Positions 8,653 to 21,286 of a stretch of 64,000 nt of DNA are shown here, one piece after another; position 1 is the stretch's first letter; every line of letters begins with the position of its first letter. Both the position numbers and the translations under genes were made by a program. Below the pieces are notes generated by a model. It did not search any database, was not told the origin of the DNA, and worked only from the letters and a program-made list of their open reading frames with translations. Source of the stretch: Erwinia pyrifoliae DSM 12163 (lineage in GTDB: Bacteria; Pseudomonadota; Gammaproteobacteria; Enterobacterales; Enterobacteriaceae); NCBI RefSeq assembly GCF_000026985.1, contig NC_017390.1:2949602-3013601 (forward strand). Direction: 5' to 3'.

Positions 8653-9105
8653 TTATTTCCGCTGCTGCTGCAGCCACTTATCCAGTTCATTAGCAAACTG
8701 CTGGCGGTCACGCTGGTTCAGCGCCGGTGGCCCGCCTGTCTGTACCCCGCTGGCACGCATCGTGTCCATAAAATCACGCATCGTCAGCCGTTCGCGGATG
8801 GTTGCCGCGCTATAGCGCTCACCGCGCGGATTTAGCGCTATCGCACCTTTTTCCATCACCTCTGCCGCCAGCGGTATGTCGGCGGTGATCACCAGATCGC
8901 CGCTTTGTGCACGTTGCACAATTTCGTTGTCCGCCACGTCAAACCCGGCCGCAACCCGAAGGGTTCGCAGAAACTTTGATGGAGGAACGCTGAGGGACTG
9001 ATTAGCGACCAGCGTCACCATCACCTGCTCACGATCGGCGGCACGGTAAAGCACCTCTTTGATTACTTTAGGGCACGCATCGGCATCCACCCAGATTGGC
9101 ATCAA
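8653..9105 (-). CDS. yaiI: YaiI/YqxD family protein (DUF188)
   Basis: This 150-residue protein has the family N-terminus [20 protein letters not shown], the PIN-like acidic motif DADACP, then [14 protein letters not shown] and the C-terminal [17 protein letters not shown]. Conserved Asp residues suggest a metal-dependent nuclease fold, but no activity is established. It is divergent from proC as in E. coli. Confidence 0.93.
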   Translation of the reverse strand: MMPIWVDADACPKVIKEVLYRAADREQVMVTLVANQSLSVPPSKFLRTLRVAAGFDVADNEIVQRAQSGDLVITADIPLAAEVMEKGAIALNPRGERYSAATIRERLTMRDFMDTMRASGVQTGGPPALNQRDRQQFANELDKWLQQQRK

Positions 9106-9331
9106 TATTTCCTTTTTCAGAGAGTGGTGAATAACGGCGATCTTCCCATTCTTTGGCCGAATGGCAAACTTAAATCCGATCCGCGTGTTCCGGTTTCCAG
9201 GCGAACACCTGCCCTGTCAAGATATTCAGCAGGTGTATGGCCCGCTTTTGGGGTTTAAGCATCACGGCAGCTGGGTTAAGGTGAAGGGATGGCAGCTGTT
9301 AGCTATTCACGACAAGATGAACAGTGAGAAA

Positions 9332-10144
9332 ATGATGAAAAAGAAAATTGGTTTTATTGGCTGCGGCAATATGTCCAAAGCCATTATTGCTGGCCTGGTT
9401 TCGGCCGGGCAGTTTAAAGCGGAGAATATCTGGGTCTTCGACCATAAACCCGCCACGAATCAGGCCATGCAGCAGCAGTACGGCATTACCCCGGCAGACA
9501 GCGCCCGCCAGGTGGCGGAACAGGCGGATATTCTGTTTGGTGCGGTCAAGCCAAATATGATTCTGTCCGTGCTGAAAGATGTGGCCGGCAGCCTGAATAA
9601 AGAGACGCTGGTGGTTTCCATCGCGGCGGGTATCACGCTGGATGCGCTGGCTTCAGTGCTCGGCCATGACCGTAAAATCGTGCGCGTTATGCCAAACACC
9701 CCGGCTCTGGTTAACGAAGGCATGAGTTCGGTTACCCCGAACGTGCTGGTTACCAAGGAAGAGGCCGATGAAGTGGTACACATCTTTAGCGGTTTCGGCA
9801 AAGCGGCGCTGGTGCCGGAATACCTGATCCACGCGGTCGTAGGCGTAAGCGGTTCCGCGCCGGCCTATGTGTTTATGTTTATCGAAGCGATGGCGGATGC
9901 GGCAGTGCTGGGAGGAATGCCTCGTGCGCAGGCGTATCAGTTCGCAGCGCAATCGGTAAAAGGTGCCGCGCAGATGGTACTGCAAACCGGTAAACATCCG
10001 GGTGAACTCAAGGATATGGTGTGCTCGCCGGGCGGCACCACCATTGAAGCGGTGAAAGTTCTGGAGCAGAAAGGCTTACGTTCAGCGGTGATCGAAGCCA
10101 TGCAGCAATGTATGAATAAGTCAGAACAGATGAGCAAGCAGTAA
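9332..10144 (+). CDS. proC: Pyrroline-5-carboxylate reductase
   Basis: ProC makes L-proline from pyrroline-5-carboxylate with NAD(P)H in the cytosol. The Rossmann motif IGFIGCGNMSKAI opens the protein, and the family signature KDMVCSPGGTTIEAVKVLE is near the C-terminus. I chose the tandem ATG at 9332/9335, preceded by AGTGAGAA, because it gives the E. coli length (about 270 residues). The frame stays open upstream to 9161, but that extension has no counterpart in ProC. With proA and proB at 32.3-34.6 kb, all proline synthesis genes are in the window. Confidence 0.96.
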   Translation: MMKKKIGFIGCGNMSKAIIAGLVSAGQFKAENIWVFDHKPATNQAMQQQYGITPADSARQVAEQADILFGAVKPNMILSVLKDVAGSLNKETLVVSIAAGITLDALASVLGHDRKIVRVMPNTPALVNEGMSSVTPNVLVTKEEADEVVHIFSGFGKAALVPEYLIHAVVGVSGSAPAYVFMFIEAMADAAVLGGMPRAQAYQFAAQSVKGAAQMVLQTGKHPGELKDMVCSPGGTTIEAVKVLEQKGLRSAVIEAMQQCMNKSEQMSKQ

Positions 10145-10150
10145 ATCTTA

Positions 10151-10175
10151 CGCCGCCGCCTGCCTGGCGGCGGCG
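10151..10175. terminator. GC hairpin between proC and lpxO
   Basis: CGCCGCCGCC, TGCCT loop, GGCGGCGGCG: a perfect 10-bp GC stem directly after the proC stop and before the lpxO stop. There is no strong T tract. Confidence 0.6.
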
Positions 10176-10179
10176 GCCG

Positions 10180-11091
10180 TTACAGGATAACGCTGGGTAT
10201 GACGATCAGCGCAAAGATTAATACGATCAGCGAATGCTTAACCCAGTAGTAGTAAGTGCGGTTGCGCTTTTTCAGGTTCTGCCCGGCATCCCTGACGCGA
10301 TTAACATATTTAAAAATACGGTTAATTGCCCCTGTCCGGTCATTATCATCGTTGGGCGAACTGGCGGCAGACATGACTTTCGCGCCCACCCAGCGGTTGA
10401 CCGCCTGGGCCCAGCGCCACTTCATGGGCCGTTCAATGTCGCAAAACAGGATTATCCGCGTCTGTTGAGTCGCATTTTGCGCCCAGTGAACGTAGGTTTC
10501 GTCAAAAAGGGTCGCTTCACCGTCGCGCCAGCTATGGCGCTGACCGTCAACTTCAATGAAACAGTCATCATCATTGGGCGTTTGCAGCCCCAGATGGTAG
10601 CGCACCGATCCTGCATAGGGATCGCGGTGCTTGCCTAAATGACTCCCTGCCGGAAGCTCGGCAAACATCGCCGCCTTGACCGAGGGGATCTGGCTAAGTA
10701 ACTCGCTGGTTACCGGGCACAGTACTTTGGCTGACGGATGCGCATCGCCGTACCATTTAAGGTAAAAACGTTTCCAGCCGCGTTTAAAAAAGGTATTGAA
10801 ACCCGCGTCATTATGCGTTTGCGACGCTTTAATATGATCCTGCAAGCGCACGGCCTCTTCACGGATCGCCTGCCAGTTATCGGTCAATTTGGAGAGTTCC
10901 GGGAACGCTGTACTGTCGAAAAATGCCTGTTTCGGCGGCAGCCTGGACAGCCCGGTCATAAACATATTGATCGGTGCCATAAATGTCGAATGATCGAACA
11001 GCTGGCGCGAGAATTTCTGTTTTTCCACGCCCCTGGAATGCGCGTAGATCACGCTGATAATAAAAATACCGATAATAATTAACGCCACCAT
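10180..11091 (-). CDS. lpxO: LpxO, Fe(II)/2-oxoglutarate-dependent lipid A 2-hydroxylase
   Basis: From the ATG at 11091 (AGG a few bases upstream) this is 303 residues, close to Salmonella LpxO (302). A hydrophobic N-terminal anchor (MVALIIIGIFIISVIYAHSR) precedes an aspartyl/asparaginyl beta-hydroxylase domain with the iron ligands of HRDPYAGSVRYHLGL (HxD) and HWAQN. A C-terminal hydrophobic segment ends the protein. LpxO 2-hydroxylates the secondary myristate of lipid A at the inner membrane, which can alter resistance to cationic peptides. Further upstream starts are in frame but lack family support. Confidence 0.88.
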   Translation of the reverse strand: MVALIIIGIFIISVIYAHSRGVEKQKFSRQLFDHSTFMAPINMFMTGLSRLPPKQAFFDSTAFPELSKLTDNWQAIREEAVRLQDHIKASQTHNDAGFNTFFKRGWKRFYLKWYGDAHPSAKVLCPVTSELLSQIPSVKAAMFAELPAGSHLGKHRDPYAGSVRYHLGLQTPNDDDCFIEVDGQRHSWRDGEATLFDETYVHWAQNATQQTRIILFCDIERPMKWRWAQAVNRWVGAKVMSAASSPNDDNDRTGAINRIFKYVNRVRDAGQNLKKRNRTYYYWVKHSLIVLIFALIVIPSVIL

Positions 11092-11265
11092 GCAACCTGC
11101 CCTGTCGTAGTCAGTCACACCCACCATAAAGGCTGATGGCGGGTTCAGACAAAAATGTGCAAGACTTTTATCCAAAAAACGCGTTTGGACTTCATATGCC
11201 GTGCCGGAAATGAGCCGTACTACCAATGACAGATTGCGTTAGCGAGCCACCTGACCCACTGCCAT

Positions 11266-11571
11266 TCAGACTTTTTTCAGGCAGCTACTCATAAAAGTCT
11301 TACGCGCTTCACCCTTGAGCATTTTTTCACCGGCCTGAGAATTACAAGCCTTCATATTGCTCTGCTGCGGGGTTATTCCTGCAGTTTTGCTATCTTTTTT
11401 CAGACAGTTGCTCATAAAAGTTTTGCGTTCATCGCCTTTCAGCGACTTTTCGCCCGCCTGCTGATTACATACGGTCATCTTGATCTGCTGAGCCGTTTTT
11501 TCTGCGGCTCCGGCATAACCTGCTGCCATCAGCGACAGCAGAGCAGCCGTCATGAGTAAGTTAACTTTCAT
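11266..11571 (-). CDS. psiF: PsiF family exported protein
   Basis: This 101-residue protein has a signal peptide (MKVNLLMTAALLSLMAAGYA, cleaved near AGA-AEK). Two copies of the PsiF repeat follow, each with CNxQAGEKxLKGxxRKTFMSxCLKK, giving four regularly placed Cys. E. coli psiF follows phoA and is phosphate-starvation induced. No phoA is present here and I see no convincing Pho box upstream. Function is unknown. Confidence 0.92.
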   Translation of the reverse strand: MKVNLLMTAALLSLMAAGYAGAAEKTAQQIKMTVCNQQAGEKSLKGDERKTFMSNCLKKDSKTAGITPQQSNMKACNSQAGEKMLKGEARKTFMSSCLKKV

Positions 11572-11835
11572 TCGTATCCCTTCGCAAAGATGTTATAAAT
11601 GCATAATGAAGTGTGGCATAGATTTTTTTTTCAGCGAGTCGAAAAATGATATTTGCCGATGTGCGCTAAAACGGCATGATAGCGCGCAAGGGCATATTCC
11701 TGCCCTTGCGGCATCAGGACTGTCGCCCTAATTTGACGGGTGTTGAAGGTGTTTTGAGGCAGGTACGTTGCATAACGGTATATTGATGCGGAGACGGATA
11801 TTTACAGGGCCATTGTCTGGCCCCGCAGAAACTCG

Positions 11836-11958
11836 TTAGCGCCCCTGCCGCATAAAACCACCGCGCGGCTCGCCACCACCACCCGGTGGAGGAAAGAGGC
11901 ATCCGCTTAACGTGGCCACCAGCGCAATAAGGCTTATCACTTTAATCAAGCCCGGCAT
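11836..11958 (-). CDS. Small lipoprotein, 40 residues
   Basis: The frame MPGLIKVISLIALVATLSGC carries a lipobox (LSGC) at residues 17-20, then a proline/glycine stretch (LFPPPGGGGEPRGG) and a basic end (MRQGR). A strong GAGGGG ribosome-binding sequence lies 5-10 nt before the ATG at 11958; an in-frame ATG four codons earlier overlaps it and is less likely. The lipobox plus RBS makes a real outer-membrane or periplasmic lipoprotein likely. I do not recognise the family. Confidence 0.65.
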   Translation of the reverse strand: MPGLIKVISLIALVATLSGCLFPPPGGGGEPRGGFMRQGR

Positions 11959-15291
<3,333 letters not shown>

Positions 15292-15340
15292 ATATCCCGC
15301 TGCCGGGGTAAAGAGGTGCGCCGCCGTTCCTGAAACGCAA

Positions 15341-15366
15341 AAACCCGCCTTAAGGCGGGTTTTTTG
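15341..15366. terminator. Bidirectional intrinsic terminator
   Basis: AAACCCGCCT and AGGCGGGTTT form a stem with a TA loop followed by T6, with an A run on the other side. It serves the lacZ remnant on the plus strand and the cold-shock gene on the minus strand. Confidence 0.9.
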
Positions 15367-15425
15367 ATTTCGTATAGCGCCGTTTAGGATAAATCCGGCA
15401 CGGCGGTAACGAATGAGTTTCTATC

Positions 15426-15638
15426 TTACAGCGCAGTTACGTTAGCAGCTGCAGGGCCTTTCTGGCCATTTTCGATAGTGAACTCAACTTTCTGACCTTC
15501 TTCCAGCGTCTTGAAGCCGCCGTTCTGGATTGCAGAGAAGTGTACGAAAACGTCTTTGCTGCCGTCGGTTGGGGAGATGAAGCCGAAACCTTTCTCAGCG
15601 TTGAACCATTTTACCAAACCAGTCATTTTGTTAGACAT
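15426..15638 (-). CDS. Cold-shock protein, CspA family
   Basis: The 70-residue protein from the ATG at 15638 has the RNP1 motif KGFGFISP and RNP2 motif DVFVHFSAI, and so binds single-stranded RNA/DNA as an RNA chaperone. AAGGAAAG is the ribosome-binding sequence. The long gene-free stretch upstream could hold the extended 5' leader usual for cold-inducible csp genes. Which E. coli paralogue it equals (cspA, B, E or C) cannot be fixed from sequence by eye. Confidence 0.95.
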   Translation of the reverse strand: MSNKMTGLVKWFNAEKGFGFISPTDGSKDVFVHFSAIQNGGFKTLEEGQKVEFTIENGQKGPAAANVTAL

Positions 15639-16192
15639 AAGTCTTTCCTTCAATATTGTAGTAAGCCACGAGGGGCACAGGGTTCGTCAACAGGGATTAC
15701 TATGAGGCACTCAAGAAGGAAGTCAGGAAGAAGCTTAGGCTAACGCTTGAACTGAAGACTGCTTTACTAAAATTGCTCGCATACGTGGGTCTGTATCAAA
15801 ACCGACAGGCATATTTACTCATAACCGGGCGTTTAGTACAAGAGGGGATTGAATAAAACAGGCAATTTAATATTAACATAATGATTTTGTTGGTTAAATA
15901 ACTTTAGGTTTCTTTGCCCCGGGCGGCTATCTTTGGCTGCCCATCGCTGAAAGACGACAGTCTGACCATAAAAGATCGGCAGTTAGTGCTGAACGCTTCA
16001 GAAGGCCAGCAAAGTTGCCTGATAAAAATATTTCTGTTGGTCACTGGCAATCCCGTGTGCGGCACCTAGAGTAATAAAAATCTACCTGTAAATTGTTCAG
16101 AAGTGTCGGGCTGCCTTGTCTTGCTGTCATCCCGAATCGATGCTCTGGCCCCGTGGCCATGGCCGCCAGTGGCGTGTTTGAGGAGGTTCGCC
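15639..16192. other. Gene-poor region, csp leader and promoter
   Basis: About 550 bp separate the cold-shock gene from the next gene on the plus strand. The csp-proximal 200 bp probably holds its leader. The rest has no frame I can support; a short plus-strand frame near 15930-16070 (SLKDDSLTIKDRQLVLNASE) lacks a start and any known relative. Confidence 0.35.
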
Positions 16193-16438
16193 ATGAATCA
16201 TCAGCTACAAGGCGCGGGACGCGCCATCACCGACTATTTTAACAGCCTCTCATACCACCCGGTGAAGGAGAGTGAACTGCTGGAGGCAATGATGGTGGAA
16301 CTGATGCAGTCCGCAACGCCAGCCAGCAGTAAAGCGATGCTCGCCAACGCGATCGCACGACTGGGAAGAGAACCCGATAAGTCAGTACTGCTGGACTGCA
16401 GCAAACTGCTGGCAGAGTTACTGAATGATGAGGAATAG
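16193..16438 (+). CDS. YmgB/AriR/YcgZ-like connector protein
   Basis: This 81-residue helical protein starts at an ATG with a strong AGGAGG ribosome-binding sequence. GAGRAITDYFNSLSYHP resembles YcgZ (GAITRYF) and AMMVELMQSATPASSKAMLA resembles the AriR/YmgB core. In E. coli such proteins link cold, blue-light and acid signals to biofilm and Rcs control. A second family member lies at 26856-27086. The family call is moderate; the partner is unknown. Confidence 0.7.
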   Translation: MNHQLQGAGRAITDYFNSLSYHPVKESELLEAMMVELMQSATPASSKAMLANAIARLGREPDKSVLLDCSKLLAELLNDEE

Positions 16439-16542
16439 ATGCCGCGAGCCGCAATACGGTGCAATAAGCGGCTGCGGCTTGCAGAAAACGTCAATCCCTG
16501 CGCGTTAAGGCAAAAGGATGTTGAGGACTTATCAGACAATAT

Positions 16543-16839
16543 TCATCCGCAATAGACCTGGCTGATGTTGCCCTGCTTATCACCCATGAAGTTGATGCGG
16601 TTGAGATTGAAATCCATCGTCACGGCAGAGTTATAAGGTATTGCGCGCACCGCGTGTTCGAAGTGGAGAGATTCTACGGCCGTCAGCGGCTTGCCCGTGT
16701 ACTGTTGATATTGCGATGCGCCGCAACGGTCCATTTCAGGATCCACCGCTGTGGAGGACGTACTTTTATTATCAACTGACTGGCAGCCTGCCAGCACCAT
16801 CAACGCCAGCATTGCGGCTATTTTTCCATGATACTTCAC
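16543..16839 (-). CDS. Lipoprotein with peptidase-inhibitor I78 domain
   Basis: The 98-residue protein has a lipobox LAGC at residues 16-19. Its C-terminal part (CGASQYQQYTGKPLTAVESL, then AVTMDFNLNRINFMGDKQGN and a final Cys) matches the I78 inhibitor family. Members are thought to inhibit serine peptidases in the periplasm. The gene is divergent from a CPBP membrane protease gene. Confidence 0.8.
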   Translation of the reverse strand: MKYHGKIAAMLALMVLAGCQSVDNKSTSSTAVDPEMDRCGASQYQQYTGKPLTAVESLHFEHAVRAIPYNSAVTMDFNLNRINFMGDKQGNISQVYCG

Positions 16840-17019
16840 TATTACTGCTCCTCTCTGGCTTTAAAAGTGGTAATACGCAGTAATATTAGCAGAAATCACT
16901 ATCCTGACGCAGCCAAAATTCGGTACTCTTTGCCGGCTTGGCGGGCCAGCCACGCTTCCTCGACAGCCCTGCAATGGCTTGTTAACATCACCACTCTCCT
17001 GTCTCTCAAGAGCCTTACC

Positions 17020-17724
17020 ATGACACCAGCCAGTGACAAAGTCAGCCATACCCTGCTTTGCTGCGGCGTGTTTATGCTTTGGTACACGATTGCGCTACTG
17101 GTTAATCTGTTGCCCCATATCGATACGTTAAAAAGCCAGGGAATGCTGATGCCGGCGCTCTGTATGCTGGAGTTCGCCGCGCTGGTGCCTGTTTACCAGT
17201 GGTATACGCGCCGCTTTACGGATATCCCCCTGGGTGAACTGCGCGCGCGCCAGTTACTGCTGTTCTGCGCCCTGCTGCTGGCGACAATGGCCAGCCAGTC
17301 GTTATATTTGCTGCCGGAAAGCTGGACCGCCGGCCAGACAGGTTACACCAGCCTGAGCCGGGTTGGTTTCTGCCTGGCCGTGGTACTGCTGGCTCCGATA
17401 TTTGAAGAAATTCTGTTTCGCGGTTTTATCCTGCAGGGGTTCCTGCTGTGGGCGCCACACCAACGACTGGGCTGCGCAATAATGACCTCCCTCATTTTTG
17501 CCCTCCTGCACAGCCAGTACGTTCACCTGCAAACCGTGATTTCGCTTGTGGTGCTGTCACTCCTGCTGTGCGCCGCGCGCTTTGTTTCAGGCGGTCTCAG
17601 GCTGCCAATGGTTTTGCATATGTTGAACAACTTTCTCGGCGTTGCCCCCCTTTTCTGGCAGAGCTTCAGCCGCCAGTCCTTCTGCGGCCTGGTTCAGTTT
17701 ATAACTGCCTGGCCAAGCTTATAA
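17020..17724 (+). CDS. CPBP-family intramembrane protease
   Basis: From the ATG at 17020 this is 234 residues with about seven membrane segments. The Abi/CPBP motifs are present: EEILFRG (motif 1), then ALLHSQ (motif 2 His) and HMLNNF (motif 3). These supply the Glu and His residues of this membrane metalloprotease family, related to eukaryotic CAAX prenyl proteases. The bacterial substrate is unknown. The frame is open upstream, but the family N-terminus fits 17020. Confidence 0.85.
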   Translation: MTPASDKVSHTLLCCGVFMLWYTIALLVNLLPHIDTLKSQGMLMPALCMLEFAALVPVYQWYTRRFTDIPLGELRARQLLLFCALLLATMASQSLYLLPESWTAGQTGYTSLSRVGFCLAVVLLAPIFEEILFRGFILQGFLLWAPHQRLGCAIMTSLIFALLHSQYVHLQTVISLVVLSLLLCAARFVSGGLRLPMVLHMLNNFLGVAPLFWQSFSRQSFCGLVQFITAWPSL

Positions 17725-17814
17725 CTTTTCTGCATAACGATAGCGAATAATCTACTATTGTTCTCACTGGTTGTGCACTTACACTCGCGAAAAAACATAA
17801 GGCAAGGAAACGTC

Positions 17815-19383
17815 ATGAAAATTGCAGTCCCGTCTGTTCTCGTTCTGACTATGGCGGCATCTTTTGTTGCCTGTGCCGCTACGCCTGCGGACACCCTGGT
17901 CATTGCCCAGTCAATTGACGACGTAAACAGTTTCGACCCGGCTGACGGTTTTGAACTCTCTTCGGTTCAGGCTTTTACCAATCTCTATCAGCGCCTGGTT
18001 CAGTCCGATCCGCAAAACCCTGTCGACCTGCAACCCACGCTGGCCACCAGCTGGCAGCCCGGTAGCGACAACCGCAGCATGACCTTTACCCTGCGCAATG
18101 GGGCACGATTCGCATCCGGCAATCCCGTGCGCCCGGAAGATGTGATCTTCTCACTGTCGCGCGTTATCAAGCTGAACCTCGATCCGTCGTTTATCCTGGC
18201 ACAGCTCGGTTGGACCAAAGATAACGTTGATGCCCGCTTGAAAAAGATCGACGACCAGCGTGTGCAAATCAGCTGGAGCGCCAACGTCAGCCCGACTTAC
18301 GTACTCAGCCTGCTGGCCGCCCCGGTGTCATCGATCGTCGACGAAAAAACGGTGATGGCTAACGAAAAACAGGGCGATCTCGGCAACAAATGGCTGGCCC
18401 TGCACTCTGCAGGCAGCGGTCCTTATCAGATTCGCAAATATATTCCGCACGAAGTGGCGCTGTTCAGTGCCAATCCCGGCTCTCCGGCCGGTGCACCAAA
18501 ATTAAAAAACGTGCTGATTAAAAATGTGCCGGAACCGGCTGCGCGCCGTCTGTTACTGGAACAGGGCGATGCCGATATTGCACGTAATCTGGGTGCCGAC
18601 CAGATGGCCTCCCTAAAGGACAAGCCCGGGGTGAAAACGCTCGCAGTACCCATGGCCTCGTTGTATTACATTCAGTTCAATATCGACGCCAACCCGGTGC
18701 TGAAAAACCCGGCTCTGTGGGAAGCTTCGCGCTATCTCTTTGACTATAAAGGCATTGCCAACGACCTGCTGAAAGGACAATTCCAGGTTCATCAGTCGTT
18801 CCTGCCGCAAGGCTTCCTCGGCTCGCTGAACGATAACCCGTTCACCTACGATGCGGAAAAAGCGAAAGCGATACTGAAGAAAGCGGGCCTGACCAACGTG
18901 AGCTTCAAGCTGTCCACCAGCAACCAGCCGCCATACCTGGACATCGCTCAGGCTCTGCAGGCCAGTTTTGCCAAAGGCGGCATCAAAGTAGAGGTGGAGC
19001 CGGGCATCAGCTCCGAAGTGGCAACCCGGGTGAAATCACACCAATACCAGGCCACTCTGAACGCTTGGGGAGCCGACTATTTCGATCCGAATACCAATGC
19101 CGCCGCGTTTGCCTATAACCCGGAAGATGGCAGTAAAACCCTGGCATGGCGCTCTAACTGGCATATTCCTGAACTGAACAAGCAGACGCTGGCCGCCACG
19201 GCGGAAAGCGATAAGGCCACGCGCGTCAAGCTGTACCAGAAATTGCAGCGTGAAGTGCAGCAAAACTCGCCCTATATCATCGGTATGCAGGCACGTAATC
19301 TGGTGGCGCTGCGCGATAACCTGAAAGGCTACGTGCAGGGCATTAACCCGGATATGGTGTATTACAGCCAGGTCACCAAGTAA
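17815..19383 (+). CDS. Peptide ABC importer, substrate-binding protein 1
   Basis: This 522-residue SBP family 5 (DppA/OppA-like) protein has a signal peptide (MKIAVPSVLVLTMAASFVACA). LVIAQSIDDVNSFDPADGFE and VRPEDVIFSLSRVIKLN are family hallmarks. Starting at ATG 17815 (AAGGAAACGTC before it) leaves a normal leader; a longer frame to 17758 does not. It captures a peptide or similar cationic/nickel-type ligand in the periplasm and heads a five-gene operon. A paralogue, clearly related over its whole length, closes the cluster at 22991-24568. Confidence 0.92.
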   Translation: MKIAVPSVLVLTMAASFVACAATPADTLVIAQSIDDVNSFDPADGFELSSVQAFTNLYQRLVQSDPQNPVDLQPTLATSWQPGSDNRSMTFTLRNGARFASGNPVRPEDVIFSLSRVIKLNLDPSFILAQLGWTKDNVDARLKKIDDQRVQISWSANVSPTYVLSLLAAPVSSIVDEKTVMANEKQGDLGNKWLALHSAGSGPYQIRKYIPHEVALFSANPGSPAGAPKLKNVLIKNVPEPAARRLLLEQGDADIARNLGADQMASLKDKPGVKTLAVPMASLYYIQFNIDANPVLKNPALWEASRYLFDYKGIANDLLKGQFQVHQSFLPQGFLGSLNDNPFTYDAEKAKAILKKAGLTNVSFKLSTSNQPPYLDIAQALQASFAKGGIKVEVEPGISSEVATRVKSHQYQATLNAWGADYFDPNTNAAAFAYNPEDGSKTLAWRSNWHIPELNKQTLAATAESDKATRVKLYQKLQREVQQNSPYIIGMQARNLVALRDNLKGYVQGINPDMVYYSQVTK

Positions 19384-20438
19384 TGACGGCATCTGTTCAC
19401 CCTGCCGGGCTTTCCGCCCGGCTTTTCTGGCGTCGTAGCGGCGGAGTCCTGAGCGCGCTTATTTCACTGGTGGTTACCCTGTTCGGGCTGCTGCTCTTCA
19501 CCTTTGCACTATCGCACCTTTCACCGGTTGACCCGGTGTTGCAAATTGCCGGCGATCACGCCAGCGAATCAACCTATGCCCAGGTGCGCGCCAGCCTCGG
19601 ACTGGACCAACCGCTGCCGCTGCAGTTCTGGCACTATGTGCAACATCTGGTGCGTGGCGACCTCGGTATTTCCAGCATGACCAATCAACCGGTGGCCAGC
19701 GACCTCGCACGCACCTTCCCGGCCACCATCGAGCTGGCCACCTGCGCCATGATTTTCGGCGCGCTGTTCGGTATCCTGCTGGCGCTGCTGGCAGCGTGGA
19801 AGCCGGGCAGCCTGCTGGATAACGTGGCCAGGCTTATCTCTCTGCTCGGCTATTCGGTGCCGGTGTTCTGGCTCGGACTGCTTGGGCTGCTGCTGTTCTA
19901 TGCCGTGCTGCACTGGTCTGCCGGGCCGGGAAGACTGGACGATATCTGGATTTATACGCTGGAACCTAAAACCGGTCTGGTGCTGATCGACAGCTGGCTG
20001 TCCGGCGACAGGGAGATGTTGCGTAACGCCATCGCCCATCTGTGGTTACCAGTGGTGGTACTGGGGCTGCTGTCGATGGCGACCATCACCCGGCTGCTGC
20101 GCGCAGCGTTGTTGGAAGAGAGCAGCAAAGAGTATGTCACTCTGGCCCGCGCCAAAGGTGCCAGCCGTGGGCGCATCCTGCTGCTGCATATTTTTCCTAA
20201 CGTGCGCGGCACGCTTATCACCGTGCTGGCGCTTTCCTATGCCACGCTGCTGGAAGGCTCGGTACTGACCGAAACCGTGTTCGCCTGGCCGGGCGTGGGC
20301 CGCTATATGACCACCGCGCTGTTCGCCTCGGACACCCCGGCAATTCTTGGCTCCACCCTGCTGATTGGCGGCTGTTTTATCGCCATTAACGCGCTGGCGG
20401 ATGCGCTCACTTACCTGACTGACCCGAGAACCCGATGA
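19383..20438 (+). CDS. Peptide ABC importer permease (DppB-like)
   Basis: The 351-residue inner-membrane permease has the BPD EAA loop (EYVTLARAKGASRGRILLLH). Its start overlaps the stop of the binding protein by one base, so the genes are translationally coupled. It pairs with the DppC-like permease that follows. The family is secure; the ligand is unknown. Confidence 0.93.
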   Translation: MTASVHPAGLSARLFWRRSGGVLSALISLVVTLFGLLLFTFALSHLSPVDPVLQIAGDHASESTYAQVRASLGLDQPLPLQFWHYVQHLVRGDLGISSMTNQPVASDLARTFPATIELATCAMIFGALFGILLALLAAWKPGSLLDNVARLISLLGYSVPVFWLGLLGLLLFYAVLHWSAGPGRLDDIWIYTLEPKTGLVLIDSWLSGDREMLRNAIAHLWLPVVVLGLLSMATITRLLRAALLEESSKEYVTLARAKGASRGRILLLHIFPNVRGTLITVLALSYATLLEGSVLTETVFAWPGVGRYMTTALFASDTPAILGSTLLIGGCFIAINALADALTYLTDPRTR

Positions 20439-21286
20439 CGCAATCTCTCTACAATGCGGAAAGCGTTAAACCACGCGTGCGCCGTCATATCACGCTGACC
20501 GTTGGCCTTGGCCTGGTCGGTATGCTGATTTTAGCCGCCCTGTTTGCCCCACTGCTGGCGCCGAACGATCCCAACGCACAGGAGATGGCCGTTCGGCTGA
20601 TGCCTCCTTCTGCTGACCACTGGCTGGGAACGGACGGCTTTGGCCGCGACCTCCTCTCCAGAGTGATTTACGGCGCACGGCCCACGCTGCTGCTGGTGTC
20701 GTTAATTCTTGTACTGACCATTCCGGTCGGCATGCTGATTGGCATCAGCGCCGGCTACCTCGGTGGCTGGAGCGAGCGGGTACTGATGCGCATTACCGAT
20801 ATTTTCCTGTCCCTGCCTAATCTGGTGATTGCCCTGGCGCTGGTGGCGATGATGGGGCCGGGGCTGATGAATGGTGCGCTGGCGCTGGCGTTGACCAGCT
20901 GGCCGCCCTTTGCCCGCCAGGCGCGAGCTGAAACCCTGGCGCTGCGCCGCAGCGACTATCTTGCCGCTGCCCGTATGCAGGGTATTCACGGTCTGCGCCT
21001 GATGTTCGGCCATATTTTGCCGCTCTGTCTGCCAACGGCGGTAGTGCGCGCTGCACTCAGCCTCGGCGGGATCATCCTCTCTGCTGCTGGCCTGGGGTTC
21101 CTCGGCATGGGCATTCAGCCGCCGACCGCCGAATGGGGCTCAATGGTCGCCGAAGGCAGCAAGGTGATTTTCGATCAATGGTGGGTGGCGGCCGTTCCCG
21201 GCGGCGCGATCCTGTTTGCCAGCCTGGCATTCAATCTGACAGGCGATGGCCTGCGTGACCGACTGGATACCCGAAATGAACACTAA
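20435..21286 (+). CDS. Peptide ABC importer permease (DppC-like)
   Basis: The 283-residue protein has an OppC-type N-terminal segment (LFAPLLAPNDPNAQEMAVRL, HWLGTDGFGRDLLSRVIYGA) and the EAA loop SDYLAAARMQGIHGLRLMFG. It overlaps the previous gene by the ATGA junction. Forms the second membrane subunit. Confidence 0.93.
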   Translation: MTQSLYNAESVKPRVRRHITLTVGLGLVGMLILAALFAPLLAPNDPNAQEMAVRLMPPSADHWLGTDGFGRDLLSRVIYGARPTLLLVSLILVLTIPVGMLIGISAGYLGGWSERVLMRITDIFLSLPNLVIALALVAMMGPGLMNGALALALTSWPPFARQARAETLALRRSDYLAAARMQGIHGLRLMFGHILPLCLPTAVVRAALSLGGIILSAAGLGFLGMGIQPPTAEWGSMVAEGSKVIFDQWWVAAVPGGAILFASLAFNLTGDGLRDRLDTRNEH

